A DNA stretch of 37,211 nucleotides from contig JAAUQZ010000018.1 of assembly GCA_012033355.1 (NCBI GenBank), positions 1 to 37,211 on the forward strand. The letters are read 5' to 3'. The stretch's first letter is position 1. Each line of letters starts with the position of its first letter. Source of the DNA: Leptolyngbyaceae cyanobacterium RM1_406_9 (lineage in GTDB: Bacteria; Cyanobacteriota; Cyanobacteriia; Elainellales; Elainellaceae). The notes below the pieces were generated by a model. It was not told where the DNA came from, did no database searches, and was given only the letters and a program-made list of their open reading frames with translations. This document shows, piece by piece, positions 14,645-24,068 of this stretch. The position numbers were made by a program, and so were the translations under genes.

Positions 14645-15736
14645 GTGAACACCGAAAAATTAAAATCTCAAAAGCTTCATTTCATCAGTCTGCAACTTAA
14701 AGTTCTGACAGGTTTCACGCTAGTCTTCAGTCTTGTCTTTGCAGGTGCCTACTATTGGTTTTATCGATTTGCGACTAGCTTTGCACTTGAACAAATTCGA
14801 GAAGATTTAGAAACTACAATGGAGGCGGCTGCCAACGGTACAGACACAGACGATTTTGCGGCTCTAATGAGTCAGGGTACACCCAGAGCAGATGGTTACA
14901 GTGACGATCCGCGCTATTGGGAACACGTAAACTGGTTGGCGCAGATAGAAACCATTGAACCCCGCGCCTACATTTACACCTACACAGCTACCTCAACGCC
15001 CAACAAAATCTTGTTTATCGGTAGTGGCAGTGCCGTTAATCAAAGAATTGACGGCGCAAAGTTTTTAGAACCCTATCAGGAACCTGAAGGAGGAATTCTC
15101 ATGCGAGGGCTGGCAACCGAAATCTTTGATACCGATCCGTTCACAGACGAGTGGGGCATCTGGGTATCGGGTGCCATTCCTTTGACCAATGCAAGAGGCG
15201 AGCGAGTTGGGGCACTAGGAGTTGATTTTCGGGCAGATTATGTCCTGCAAGTGCAGCACCAGATTCGCAGCAGCATTCTGCTCGCCTTTACAATGACCTA
15301 CGGAACTCTGTTTATCCTGGTCTGGGTCGTGTCTCGCATCCTAACGCAGCCAATTGTCAAACTTACTTATACCGCTGAGCAGATTGGGGAGGGAGACTAT
15401 ACTCAAAGCCTATCTTCCCTTTTGAGAGAGAAGCGATTTCGCGATGAGATCACCACGCTAGCCGAAGTATTTGAGATCATGGTTAGCAAAGTGCGGCAGC
15501 GAGAGGAAACTCTAAAACAGCAGGTCGCAGAGTTGCGGATTGAGATTGACCAGGCAAAACGTCAAAAGCGGGTACAGGAGATTGTAGATACAGACTTTTT
15601 TCAGGATTTGCAGATAAAAGCTCAATCTCTTCGCGATCGCCACCACAATGCCATTTCAGATCCACTCTTAGATCCACTCTTAGATCCACTCTTAGATCCA
15701 AATCCAGACTCAGAACCACCTACCAGTTCCCCCTAA
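14645..15736 (+). CDS. Membrane sensor-like protein with extracytoplasmic domain and HAMP domain
   Basis: 363 residues from GTG with AGGA upstream. TM1 (about 19-41) is followed by an extracytoplasmic domain (about 42-210) with a Cache-like GERVGALGVDFRADYV segment. TM2 (about 216-238) leads into HAMP (about 238-292; SRILTQPIVKLTYTAEQIGEGDY), then a coiled coil ending in EIVDTDFFQDLQIKAQSLR. There is no kinase, cyclase or methyl-accepting domain, so the signal must pass to a partner or the protein is a truncated receptor. Near the C-terminus DPLL is repeated three times from a 12-bp tandem repeat (about 15658-15700). It sits 60 nt after the transporter gene; what it senses is unknown. Confidence 0.82.
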   Translation: MNTEKLKSQKLHFISLQLKVLTGFTLVFSLVFAGAYYWFYRFATSFALEQIREDLETTMEAAANGTDTDDFAALMSQGTPRADGYSDDPRYWEHVNWLAQIETIEPRAYIYTYTATSTPNKILFIGSGSAVNQRIDGAKFLEPYQEPEGGILMRGLATEIFDTDPFTDEWGIWVSGAIPLTNARGERVGALGVDFRADYVLQVQHQIRSSILLAFTMTYGTLFILVWVVSRILTQPIVKLTYTAEQIGEGDYTQSLSSLLREKRFRDEITTLAEVFEIMVSKVRQREETLKQQVAELRIEIDQAKRQKRVQEIVDTDFFQDLQIKAQSLRDRHHNAISDPLLDPLLDPLLDPNPDSEPPTSSP

Positions 15737-15763
15737 TCACTCCTACAACCCACATCTGTAGAA

Positions 15764-15775
15764 TGTAGCGCTACA
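15764..15775. repeat. Perfect palindrome TGTAGCGCTACA between convergent genes
   Basis: A 12-bp perfect palindrome lies between the HAMP-protein and yvcK stops. Its half CGCTACA recurs in other intergenic stretches (25868, 34048) and its mate TGTAGCG at 33981. Confidence 0.6.
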
Positions 15776-15849
15776 CGCCCTGACTGAGACGTTTTACCTC
15801 AATCTCCCACGCAGGAGTTTTCACGCAAAACCGCGTCCTGAAATATGCA

Positions 15850-17217
15850 CTATAGTTCATGAATCCGGCTGTACCAGCGCAGCAAGATTTTGGCTAGCCG
15901 TTCAGAATCGTGCCGAACTTGTCCCGTCAGTTCGTCTTCTTTCATCACATTGGCAATCACAACGCGGCGACCCAACTGCATCACTGCCTCCCGGTCTAGA
16001 AACACAGGATGAGAGCCTTCCTGGGCATAGCGAATCAAGGATTGGGCAGAGGGCGTTTTCTTTTGCACAACGACTGCATCAAAAAGCTGATGTCCCGCAG
16101 CGGCATCAATGGTGCGAATATGGTCGGAAACAGTGTAGCCCTGGGTTTCTCCTACTTCGGTCATAATGTTGCAGACGTAGACACAGGGAACCTGGCGCTG
16201 GGCGATTGCCTCTGCAATTTGAGGCACCAGCAGGTTTGGAATGATGCTGGTGTAAAGGCTGCCTGGACCCATGATGATATAGTCTGCCTCCCGAATTGCT
16301 TGCAGTGCTTTGGGTAGGGCAGGCGGATTGGGAGGAGTGCAGCCAATTTTAACAATCTTGCCTTGAGCCTCAGTAATGTGAGACTCGCCCTCAATCCGCC
16401 GACCGTCAGATAGCTCGGCCCACAGCCGCATATCAGATAGGGTTGCCGGAAGCACTTGCCCTCGCACGGCTAGCACTTTAGAGCTGGCGGCGATCGCTCT
16501 TTCCAAATCGCCCGTCACCTCACTCATCACCGTCAGAAACAGGTTGCCAAAGCTATGTCCCGTCAGTCCATCTCCTGCTTGAAACCGATACTGAAATAGC
16601 TCAGTCAACAGTTTTTCTTCATCTGCCAGAGCTGCTAAACAGTTGCGAATATCTCCCGGTGGCAGCACACCAATTTCTCGTCTTAGCCGTCCCGACGACC
16701 CGCCATCATCTGCAACTGTCACGATCGCCGTAATGTTGGCACTGTAAATTTTCAGCCCCCGCAGCAGATTAGACAGCCCGGTGCCGCCGCCTAGCACTAC
16801 AATTCTGGGACCTCGATTTAACCGCCGATGGGTCATGAGTACGTCAATCAGTTCCTCATCTCCTTCTGGCATTAGCACCTGAGTGATTGATCCCAGGCTG
16901 CGCGTTTGCCCTAAGAAGATAAACAAAATTCCTATTGCGACTGCGATCGGTCCACTGACATAGCTTGGAAAAATATTGGTGATAGTTTCTAGTAAATCTG
17001 AAATAAATCGCCCAATGTAGAATACGGGAGTCCGGTTTGTCCAGATGGCTAAGCCCAGTCCTGTCAGCAAAACCCCGCTGGCGCTAACCAGCAACCATCG
17101 CTTGACAAATAGCCCTGGTGCTAGCCACAAAAACCATCGACTGACTTTCACCGGAGTGCGGTGACGCGATTCATACCTGATTGCCTTTAAAGCTTGTTTC
17201 AGTAAACCGAATGACAT
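15850..17217 (-). CDS. yvcK: YvcK/CofD-like family protein (gluconeogenesis factor)
   Basis: 455 residues. YvcK proteins have a CofD-like Rossmann fold, bind UDP-GlcNAc in characterised bacteria and affect carbon flux and cell-wall synthesis; no cofactor-F420 role is implied. The core begins at about 135 with [17 protein letters not shown] and continues with [42 protein letters not shown] and [17 protein letters not shown], all family hallmarks. The N-terminal 130 residues carry two or three hydrophobic segments (about 28-60 and 85-105), an extension seen in cyanobacterial members that anchors the protein in the membrane. It is convergent with the HAMP gene and shares a 385-base divergent region with the mlaF-like gene. 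Confidence 0.93.
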   Translation of the reverse strand: MSFGLLKQALKAIRYESRHRTPVKVSRWFLWLAPGLFVKRWLLVSASGVLLTGLGLAIWTNRTPVFYIGRFISDLLETITNIFPSYVSGPIAVAIGILFIFLGQTRSLGSITQVLMPEGDEELIDVLMTHRRLNRGPRIVVLGGGTGLSNLLRGLKIYSANITAIVTVADDGGSSGRLRREIGVLPPGDIRNCLAALADEEKLLTELFQYRFQAGDGLTGHSFGNLFLTVMSEVTGDLERAIAASSKVLAVRGQVLPATLSDMRLWAELSDGRRIEGESHITEAQGKIVKIGCTPPNPPALPKALQAIREADYIIMGPGSLYTSIIPNLLVPQIAEAIAQRQVPCVYVCNIMTEVGETQGYTVSDHIRTIDAAAGHQLFDAVVVQKKTPSAQSLIRYAQEGSHPVFLDREAVMQLGRRVVIANVMKEDELTGQVRHDSERLAKILLRWYSRIHEL

Positions 17218-17602
17218 TGCTGATCACGGGCAAGGTTAGGAAAGCCGACCAAATCTCTCAATTGATGCCCCTATGCTGATATAGCTCATCTGCTAGAGTC
17301 AAGGCAGATCTCAAGTCCTTTACGTTAAGTTAGATACACCGTTCTCAGAATAAAAATTTCAAAGCCATAATCTTCTGACAAGACTGTGCTTTGAGAGTAA
17401 GCCTCTGGTAGGCGGGCATCAGAGTTAGTCATAGACATTCAAAGTTGATTAGAATACATTGCTTGATTTGATTCGTCTTTAAAATGTGTGCCACTTGTGC
17501 AAGCTGGACGCTAGACGCTGGACTTTGATTGGGCTAAGGTTCACAGTTTAAGGTCTAGAGTCTAATTTTCTTTAAGTTCCCTTGACCTGCCTCTCACACA
17601 CT
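17218..17602. other. 385-base divergent intergenic region (yvcK / mlaF-like)
   Basis: It must hold promoters for both genes, but I see no confident -35/-10 pair. Visible detail: a short direct repeat GACGCT-A-GACGCT at about 17508-17520 and several AT-rich stretches. I find no gene. Confidence 0.5.
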
Positions 17603-18385
17603 ATGGCTGAGCCGTTAATTGAACTGAAGGGAGTCAGTAAGTCTTTCGGTAATAATGTAGTCTTGGATCAAGTTGATCTAACCATTTATCGGGGTGAAGC
17701 TCTGGCTGTAATTGGACCCTCTGGTACAGGAAAATCTACGATTTTACGAATTATTGCTGGGCTGCTAGCTCCCGATTCGGGCGAAGTTTTTGTTCAAGGG
17801 CAGCGACGAGAAGGGCTGGTTGATGATGCTCAAGACCCGATTGGAATTGGCATGGTATTTCAGCAGGCGGCCCTGTTTGACTCGCTGACTGTAGATGAAA
17901 ATGTGGGTTTCCTGCTGTATCAACATTCCAGGCTACCGGCCCGCCACATTCGAGAACTGGTTAACCAGAAGCTAGAGATGGTGGGCTTACCCGGAATTGG
18001 CAACCGCTACCCTGCTGAGCTTTCTGGTGGAATGCGAAAGCGGGTTAGCTTTGCTCGGGCAATTATGTCTAACCCAGACAAGCCCTCAGATACGCCGGAA
18101 GTTTTGCTGTATGACGAACCAACCGCTGGACTTGACCCGATCGCTTCAACGGTCATTGAAGACCTGATTCGCGATCTTCAATCTAAGGCCGGCGGATGCA
18201 GCACCTACGTGATGGTGACGCACCAAGACAGTACGATTCGGCGCACGGCTGACCGGATTGTATTTCTTTACAAGGGCAAGGTGCAGTGGGAGGGAACCGT
18301 TGATGAAATTGACTCCACTGACCAGCCGCTGGTGCGGCAATTTTTTAGTGGCAGCATACACGGCCCAATTCAGGTGGTCGGTTAA
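17603..18385 (+). CDS. MlaF-like ABC ATPase of a lipid (MCE) transport system
   Basis: 260 residues from ATG 17603; an in-frame TTG at 17582 gives a non-conserved seven-residue extension and is rejected. Walker A is GPSGTGKST (38-46), the signature is ELSGGMRKRVSFARAI, Walker B is LLYDEPTAGLDPIA and the switch is MVTHQDS. The GMRKR signature and GLDPIAS are typical of MlaF and chloroplast TGD3, which power phospholipid transfer between membranes. An MCE-domain gene follows 157 nt downstream, supporting this role. The MlaE-type permease is not in the window, as is usual in cyanobacteria where these genes are scattered. Confidence 0.92.
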   Translation: MAEPLIELKGVSKSFGNNVVLDQVDLTIYRGEALAVIGPSGTGKSTILRIIAGLLAPDSGEVFVQGQRREGLVDDAQDPIGIGMVFQQAALFDSLTVDENVGFLLYQHSRLPARHIRELVNQKLEMVGLPGIGNRYPAELSGGMRKRVSFARAIMSNPDKPSDTPEVLLYDEPTAGLDPIASTVIEDLIRDLQSKAGGCSTYVMVTHQDSTIRRTADRIVFLYKGKVQWEGTVDEIDSTDQPLVRQFFSGSIHGPIQVVG

Positions 18386-18542
18386 GGAAGTCGGTTAATC
18401 TGTTATGAGCGTTCATTCTGGCGTTTGCTGTGGATTACAAGTTGGGCACTGCTATATAGACGAATTTGACCAGGTAGGTGGAATCTTTATCTGCAAATTC
18501 ATGTCAGATTGGCAATGCCGCAAATCGTTTTGAGGAGAAATC

Positions 18543-19835
18543 ATGCGATCGCGAACGATACGAGAAGGCTCCGTCGGGTTGTTGATTCTGGTGGGGTTAG
18601 GGCTATTTGGGCTGTTGGCACTTTGGATTCGTGGCTTAAATCCAGGAAGCCGTAGTTATCAGGCGATAGTAGAGTTTCCCAACGTGGTTGGAATGCAGGC
18701 AGGTGCGCCCGTTCGCTATCGGGGTGTGGTGGTTGGCAAAATTCTATCGATTCAGCCTGGACCCAATGCGGTTGCAGTAACAATTGAAATTACGCCTGCC
18801 AGTCTGCTAATTCCCAGCGATGTGCTGATTGAGGCAAATCAATCAGGCTTAATTGGTGAAACCTCAATTGACATGACCCCCTTTGAGGAGCCTTCAGCCG
18901 CCGTAGTTGCAACGAACCCACTGGATGCCGACTGTGACAACACGGTGATTATTTGTAATGGCGATCGCCTCCAGGGAAACGTCGGTGTCAGCTTTGAGGC
19001 GTTAATTCGCTCTACGGTCGAGTTAACGAATCTAATTACTGACCCCGTATTTTTTGGCGAAATTCGTACCTTGACCCGCAACACCTCAGACGCGGCTGCG
19101 GGGGTAGCGGTTCTAACTCGTCAAGTTTCAGGGCTGACCCGTTCGGTTGAGCGAGACTTAAATCGACTCACCACCTCAGCTTCCGCTTCGGCAACCTCAG
19201 TGGGGCAAGCGGCAAATCAAATTGGTTTAACGGCTGCTCAGGTCAATGGCTTGCTGACAGATAACCGCTCTGTTTTGGTCAGCACCCTGGGCAATTTGAA
19301 TCAGGCTAGTAGCCAACTTGAGCTTGCCGTCAGTCAGCTTGCTCCCGCAATTGAAGAGAGCGAGTTGCTTGAGAATCTAGAAGTCCTCTCTGCTAATGCG
19401 GCTGAGGCTTCGGCTAACTTGCGAGATTTGACTGGTGCAGTCGGTGATTCTGACAATATTTTGCTGCTACAGCAGACGCTAGATTCTGCTCGGGCCACGT
19501 TTCAAAATGCTCAGAAGATTACGGCTGACCTGGATGAGTTGACGGGCGATCCGGAGTTTCGCCAAAACATTCGTGACTTAGTGGATGGGTTGAGCGGCTT
19601 GGTTTCTTCAACTCAGCAGTTGCAGCAGCAAACCGCTGTGGCTCAGGTTTTAGAACCTGCTGCGATCGCCGCTGAAACTGAAAACCTTGCCCCTAATGAC
19701 CATCTGACAGTAACTATGCCAGAATCAGTTCGCCTGACTCTGCTCCACTCCCAACAGGCTAGAATTCGCCCCTACGCTGTCACCAATCTACCTCAAGTGA
19801 CCCCAGAGGGTATGGCTTCAACTCCAGTAGAGTGA
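18543..19835 (+). CDS. MlaD-family (MCE domain) lipid-transport protein
   Basis: 430 residues with GAGGAGAAATC before the ATG. One N-terminal transmembrane helix (about 10-30, GSVGLLILVGLGLFGLLALW) anchors a periplasmic MCE domain (about 38-115: VEFPNVVGMQAGAPVRYRGV and GLIGETSIDMTP). A long Ala/Ser/Leu/Gln-rich helical region (about 140-385) follows, which in MCE proteins can build a tunnel or needle. It is like chloroplast TGD2 and Synechocystis MlaD homologues. Together with the ATPase upstream it should move phospholipids between the cytoplasmic or thylakoid and outer membranes. Its stop lies only 3 nt from the stop of the convergent AAA ATPase gene. Confidence 0.92.
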   Translation: MRSRTIREGSVGLLILVGLGLFGLLALWIRGLNPGSRSYQAIVEFPNVVGMQAGAPVRYRGVVVGKILSIQPGPNAVAVTIEITPASLLIPSDVLIEANQSGLIGETSIDMTPFEEPSAAVVATNPLDADCDNTVIICNGDRLQGNVGVSFEALIRSTVELTNLITDPVFFGEIRTLTRNTSDAAAGVAVLTRQVSGLTRSVERDLNRLTTSASASATSVGQAANQIGLTAAQVNGLLTDNRSVLVSTLGNLNQASSQLELAVSQLAPAIEESELLENLEVLSANAAEASANLRDLTGAVGDSDNILLLQQTLDSARATFQNAQKITADLDELTGDPEFRQNIRDLVDGLSGLVSSTQQLQQQTAVAQVLEPAAIAAETENLAPNDHLTVTMPESVRLTLLHSQQARIRPYAVTNLPQVTPEGMASTPVE

Positions 19836-19838
19836 GCG

Positions 19839-21662
19839 TTACTCAGACTGGCGCTGGCTGGAGAGTAGCTGGTAGGCAGCAGCAAAGTCGTTAGCGGTAA
19901 TTTGAATTTGGCTTGGGTCGCTAAGTCCCTGGGCACGATAGCGACGAATCGCTTCTAGGGCAGCTTGATTGCTCAGCAGTGCCAGGTCTGCCCCGTTCCA
20001 GCCTTCGGTTTGGCTCGCCCAGGAGGTAAGGTCTACATCGGTGAGAGGGCGATCGCCATTATGCACTCGCAAGATATCCAGGCGGCTCTCCTGATTGGGT
20101 AAATCTACTTTAAGCTGCAAATCTAGCCGTCCGGCTCTCAAAAGGGCAGGGTCAAGGGCTTCAGGGCGGTTGGTTGCGCCGACCAGCAGCACGTTTGGGC
20201 AGTCCTGTAAGCCGTCTAATTCAGTGAGCAGTTGACCGACAACGCGATCGCTCACCCCCGAATCGCCTGCATAACTGCCCCGTGCTGGAGCCAGCGTATC
20301 AATTTCATCCACAAACACGACACAGGGCGCGGCTTGTTTGGCTTTGGTAAACAGTTCGCGGACTGCCTGCTCTGCGGCACCGACCCAGCGGCTGAGCAAT
20401 TCTGGCCCGTTGACAGCAATAAAGTTCGCTCTGGCTTGAGAGGCAACGGCTTTGGCGAGAAGCGTTTTGCCCGTGCCCGGAGGCCCCCACAGCAAAATTC
20501 CACGTGGGGCTTTCGCGCCCGTCTGCTGATAGAGTTCGGGGTAGAGCAGCGCCCCTTCGACAGATTCTTGCAGCGTTTGCTTAATGGATTCCAACCCGCC
20601 AATTTGCTCCCAGGAAATTTCAGGAGACTCAACCTGAACGGAGCGCAATACCGATGGTTTCACCTGCTTGATTGCCTGAAGCAAATCCTGCTGATTGAGG
20701 GTCATTGTCTCTGGAATTGGGGCTTCGAGAGAGGGAACCTGGCGACGCAGGGCAGTGTAGGCGGCTTTTTGGCAAACGGCTTTGAGGTCAGCCCCAACTA
20801 GCCCAACCGAGAGATCGGCGATCGCCCCCAAATCCACCGATTCATCTAAAGGCATCGCACGAGTCAAAATCGTGAGAATTTCCAATCGCCCTTCTCGACT
20901 GGGTACCCGAAACTGCACTTCTCGGTCAAATCGCCCCGGACGACGCAGTGCCGGATCGAGGTAATCCGGGCGGTTGGTAGCGGCAAGGACAATTACTCCT
21001 TTCGTCTGGGCAAATCCGTCCATCAGTCCGAGCAGTTGAGCAACCAGACGCTTTTCTACTTCCCCTTCAACCTTGCTGCGATCGGGAGCGAGGCTGTCGA
21101 TTTCGTCAATGAACACCAGGCAGGGCGCAGAACGGGCAGCTTTCTCAAAAATTCCTCTGAGACGGGCTTCGGCTTCTCCGTAGTATTTGCCGATCACCTC
21201 TGGTCCAACGATGGCAATGTAGTTGACCCCCAACTCTTCTGCTAAGGCGCGGGCGGTCAGGGTTTTGCCCGTACCCGGTGGCCCAACCAGCAATACGCCT
21301 CGTGTCGGCTCTAACCCCAGTTTTGCCAGCAGGTCAGGGCGCTTTAGGGGAACTTCGACCAGCTCTCGCAGTTCTTGCAGCACTTCAGAGAGTCCACCCA
21401 CGTCTCGAAGAGAGCCTGTAGCGGCGGAAGATTGAGCATTTGGCGGCGTGACCATAACCTCATCTGCCTGGGTGGAAGCAGTTTGACTGACTGACGGGTT
21501 TACGCCAACTCCGCCTCTGGGAATGTTGCCCTGACGCGGAATGCTGCTGAGGCTGCGGGAGTTGATCTGCACGTCCGCTTTCAGTTCGCCCTGATCCATT
21601 TTTTCTTCTAGAGCTTTAGCTAGTTCCAAAAGCTGCTCAAATCCTTTAAAGAAGTCGCTCAT
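19839..21662 (-). CDS. Cdc48/VAT-type double AAA+ ATPase
   Basis: 607 residues with two AAA modules. D1 carries GPPGTGKTLTARAL, LVFIDEIDSLAPDRS and RRPGRFDREV. D2 carries GPPGTGKTLLAKAV, SRWVGAAEQAVRELF, VVFVDEIDTLAPARG and RAGRLDLQL. Both Walker A and B motifs and arginine-finger regions are intact, so both rings should hydrolyse ATP. The N-terminus (1-80) is short, Ser/Gly/Pro-rich and lacks the double-psi-barrel domain of archaeal and eukaryotic Cdc48, so adaptor binding must differ. Such proteins unfold or remodel protein complexes; the bacterial substrate is unknown. It is convergent with the MCE gene and divergent from the ArsA-like gene. Confidence 0.92.
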   Translation of the reverse strand: MSDFFKGFEQLLELAKALEEKMDQGELKADVQINSRSLSSIPRQGNIPRGGVGVNPSVSQTASTQADEVMVTPPNAQSSAATGSLRDVGGLSEVLQELRELVEVPLKRPDLLAKLGLEPTRGVLLVGPPGTGKTLTARALAEELGVNYIAIVGPEVIGKYYGEAEARLRGIFEKAARSAPCLVFIDEIDSLAPDRSKVEGEVEKRLVAQLLGLMDGFAQTKGVIVLAATNRPDYLDPALRRPGRFDREVQFRVPSREGRLEILTILTRAMPLDESVDLGAIADLSVGLVGADLKAVCQKAAYTALRRQVPSLEAPIPETMTLNQQDLLQAIKQVKPSVLRSVQVESPEISWEQIGGLESIKQTLQESVEGALLYPELYQQTGAKAPRGILLWGPPGTGKTLLAKAVASQARANFIAVNGPELLSRWVGAAEQAVRELFTKAKQAAPCVVFVDEIDTLAPARGSYAGDSGVSDRVVGQLLTELDGLQDCPNVLLVGATNRPEALDPALLRAGRLDLQLKVDLPNQESRLDILRVHNGDRPLTDVDLTSWASQTEGWNGADLALLSNQAALEAIRRYRAQGLSDPSQIQITANDFAAAYQLLSSQRQSE

Positions 21663-21763
21663 CAGTTTTTCCCGTTCTCCTAATTAAATTTGTCAGAGAG
21701 CCGTATCACTGGTTAACGGATGCAAGGTACACCTGAATTCCTGGCAGCCCTGTTTCCCCGTGG

Positions 21764-21815
21764 AGCAGGCATCTTGCCTGCTTAATCTGGACGGGCAAGA
21801 TGCCCATCCCACAAG
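21764..21815. repeat. Dispersed palindromic repeat (second copy of the ATGCCCATCCCA family)
   Basis: The segment 21778-21815 matches 9029-9066 almost base for base (GGGCAAGATGCCCATCCCA core). A local GCAGGCatcttGCCTGC palindrome lies at 21765-21781. No gene is seen in the rest of the 286-base gap. Confidence 0.9.
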
Positions 21816-21948
21816 AGGTTTGAAAAAGTTGTGTTTCTGTGGATTCAGTAGATCCAGCAATGTTAGAGCCATTGATTCTAATGCTCCCAATGGTTTAGTC
21901 ATCCCAAACGATTGGGCACTTTAACGATGCAGGCTTCAGGTAAAAGGA

Positions 21949-23859
21949 ATGTATCAGTACGACGGGCTGCGGTTAGCAATGTTTAGCGGTAAGGGTGGGG
22001 TGGGTAAGACGACGCTTTCCTGTGGGTTTGCTCGTCGCTGGGCACAGCAGTTTCCTGATGAGCAAATTCTGTTGATTTCGACTGACCCGGCTCATTCGCT
22101 GGCGGATGTTTTGCTGTCTCCGGTTGAAGATGCGCCGCGATTAGCGCAAAGCGCAACCCCGAAGGAGTCGCTCCCCACTCTACCCAACCTCCAGGTGAGA
22201 GCGCTAGATTCTCAAGCCCTATTGCAACAGTTCAAAGCAGACTATGGCAAAGTTTTAGAGCTTTTGGTAGAGCGGGGTAGCTTTGTGCAGGGCGAAGACC
22301 TCAGCCCCGTCTGGGACTTAAGCTGGCCTGGGCTGGATGAACTCATGGGCATTTTGGAGATTCAGCGGCTCTTGCGAGAGCAAATTGCCGATCGCATTGT
22401 GGTAGACATGGCTCCCAGTGGGCATACGCTGAACCTGTTTGAGCTAATGGACTTTTTGGATGGTTTTCTGGAAGCGATGGATTTATTTCAGGAAAAGCAT
22501 CGCGTCATCAGTCAGACGTTTGCCGGAAAGTATGCTCCTGATGAGGCGGATGCGTTTTTGGCAGAGATGAAGGCTGATTTGGCGGCGGGGCGACAGCTCT
22601 TACAAGATCAGCAGCAGACGGCTTGTCTGGTAGTGGCGATCGCCCAACCGATGAGCTATCTAGAAACTCGACGATTTCTGACAGCACTAGAAAAGCTGCA
22701 AATCCCGGTCGGTGGGCTTTTTGTAAATCACATCCTGTCGGAGTCTGATGAAAGCGATCGCTACGATGAGCAGCAATTGGTTTTAGGAAAATTTCAGGCG
22801 ATCGCCCAGCATCCTATTTTCACAGCGCCTCAGCAAGCCGAAGAACCCGTTGGCACAGCCGCTTTAGATCAATTGATGGTTCAAATCCAGGAATTCCATC
22901 CGCAGGAGTTTCAATCCGCTCGTGTGGCTGAACCTAGACCGCTGCCTGAGAAAATTTCGCCTGGTTTTAGTGATTTTTTGGCGGAAGGACGGCAGTTAAT
23001 TTTGGTCGGCGGCAAGGGCGGGGTGGGAAAAACAACGGTGGCAGCGGCGATCGCCTGGGCAATGGCTGAGCGCCATCCTGACCACAACATTCGAGTGGTT
23101 TCGATTGACCCAGCGCACTCGTTAGGAGATGCGTTAGGCGTGCAGTTGGGGCATCAGCCCACAGCCTTGACTGCTCACCTCAGCGGCCAGGAAGTTGATG
23201 CAAAAGAGGTCTTAGAACAGTTTCGAGCAGATTACCTGTGGGAACTCGCCGACATGATGAGCGGCGAGACAGGCGATGACGATCTGAAGATTGCCTATGG
23301 GCCGCAGGCATGGCGGCAGATTGTTTCCCAGGCGTTACCCGGAATCGACGAAATGCTGTCCCTCGTGACGGTAATGGAGCTACTAGAGCAAAAGGCACAA
23401 GATCTAATCATTCTAGATACTGCACCGACGGGTCATCTATTGCGCTTTCTAGAAATGCCAACGGCAATGGCAGACTGGCTTGCCTGGATCTTTCGCCTGT
23501 GGATTAAATATCAGGACGTGGTGGGTCGCACAGAATTGATGGGGAAGTTGCGATCGCTCCGTCAGCGGGTCATGCAGGCACAAAAACGACTAAAAAATCC
23601 TGAATACACTGAATTTATTGGTGTACTTCAAGCACAGTCGGCGATCGCCTCTGAAGCACAACGGCTCACCCAAGCTCTAAACAAACTGGGAGTTCATCAG
23701 CGCTATATCGTTCACAACTGTTATCAAACGGGAGAAGAAATTGCGGTTGAGGGGTTTGAAGAGAGGGGCGATCGCTTAACTTTCGTTAAGCTGCCGATGT
23801 TGCCTCGCTCTATTGCTCCACTTGAACAAATCCAGCTTGCCTCAAACCTGCTGTTTTAG
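21949..23859 (+). CDS. Two-domain ArsA/GET3-family ATPase
   Basis: 636 residues with tandem P-loop domains. Domain 1: FSGKGGVGKTTLSCG (about 13-27), ISTDPAHSLADVL and VDMAPSGHTLNLFELMDF. Domain 2: VGGKGGVGKTTVAAA (about 352-366), VSIDPAHSLGDAL and LDTAPTGHLLRFLEMP. All deviant Walker A, DPAHSL and TGHTL-type switch motifs are present in both halves, so this resembles ArsA with its fused halves. I see no CxxC zinc motif of GET3 and no clear arsenite Cys triad, and no arsB or arsR gene is nearby. Arsenite efflux is therefore doubtful; a GET3-like or metabolic ATPase role is more likely. Confidence 0.88.
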   Translation: MYQYDGLRLAMFSGKGGVGKTTLSCGFARRWAQQFPDEQILLISTDPAHSLADVLLSPVEDAPRLAQSATPKESLPTLPNLQVRALDSQALLQQFKADYGKVLELLVERGSFVQGEDLSPVWDLSWPGLDELMGILEIQRLLREQIADRIVVDMAPSGHTLNLFELMDFLDGFLEAMDLFQEKHRVISQTFAGKYAPDEADAFLAEMKADLAAGRQLLQDQQQTACLVVAIAQPMSYLETRRFLTALEKLQIPVGGLFVNHILSESDESDRYDEQQLVLGKFQAIAQHPIFTAPQQAEEPVGTAALDQLMVQIQEFHPQEFQSARVAEPRPLPEKISPGFSDFLAEGRQLILVGGKGGVGKTTVAAAIAWAMAERHPDHNIRVVSIDPAHSLGDALGVQLGHQPTALTAHLSGQEVDAKEVLEQFRADYLWELADMMSGETGDDDLKIAYGPQAWRQIVSQALPGIDEMLSLVTVMELLEQKAQDLIILDTAPTGHLLRFLEMPTAMADWLAWIFRLWIKYQDVVGRTELMGKLRSLRQRVMQAQKRLKNPEYTEFIGVLQAQSAIASEAQRLTQALNKLGVHQRYIVHNCYQTGEEIAVEGFEERGDRLTFVKLPMLPRSIAPLEQIQLASNLLF

Positions 23860-23867
23860 GAGTGTGA

Positions 23868-23976
23868 CTCACTGTGGCTCACTGCGGCTCACTTTTAAGG
23901 TTTGTTTACGTCCATAGAAGGAGCGTTTGATCAAGCGTAATTCAAGATACTCTAGATCAAACTGTAGATCAAACTG
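23868..23976 (+). promoter_or_regulatory. Repeated GTTTGATC half-sites and tandem repeats upstream of hemF
   Basis: Tandem decamers CTCACTGTGG and CTCACTGCGG start at 23868. GTTTGATC occurs at 23925-23932 and as its complement GATCAAAC at 23955-23962 and 23967-23974; the last two come from an exact 12-bp tandem duplication (TAGATCAAACTG, 23953-23976). Spaced half-sites 95-145 bases before hemF are operator-like. The regulator is unknown. Confidence 0.45.
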
Positions 23977-24068
23977 TGGCAACTCCAATTGTTGTCACCT
24001 GCATAAACATCTATCCTTTTCGCCCCATTCAAATATCCAAGCGGGCATAGACGATTTAAAGTAGGGCT

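Noticed and set aside
20232-20801. 189-residue plus frame in the AAA ATPase region
   Set aside because: Antisense shadow of the second and first AAA domains, with no independent support.
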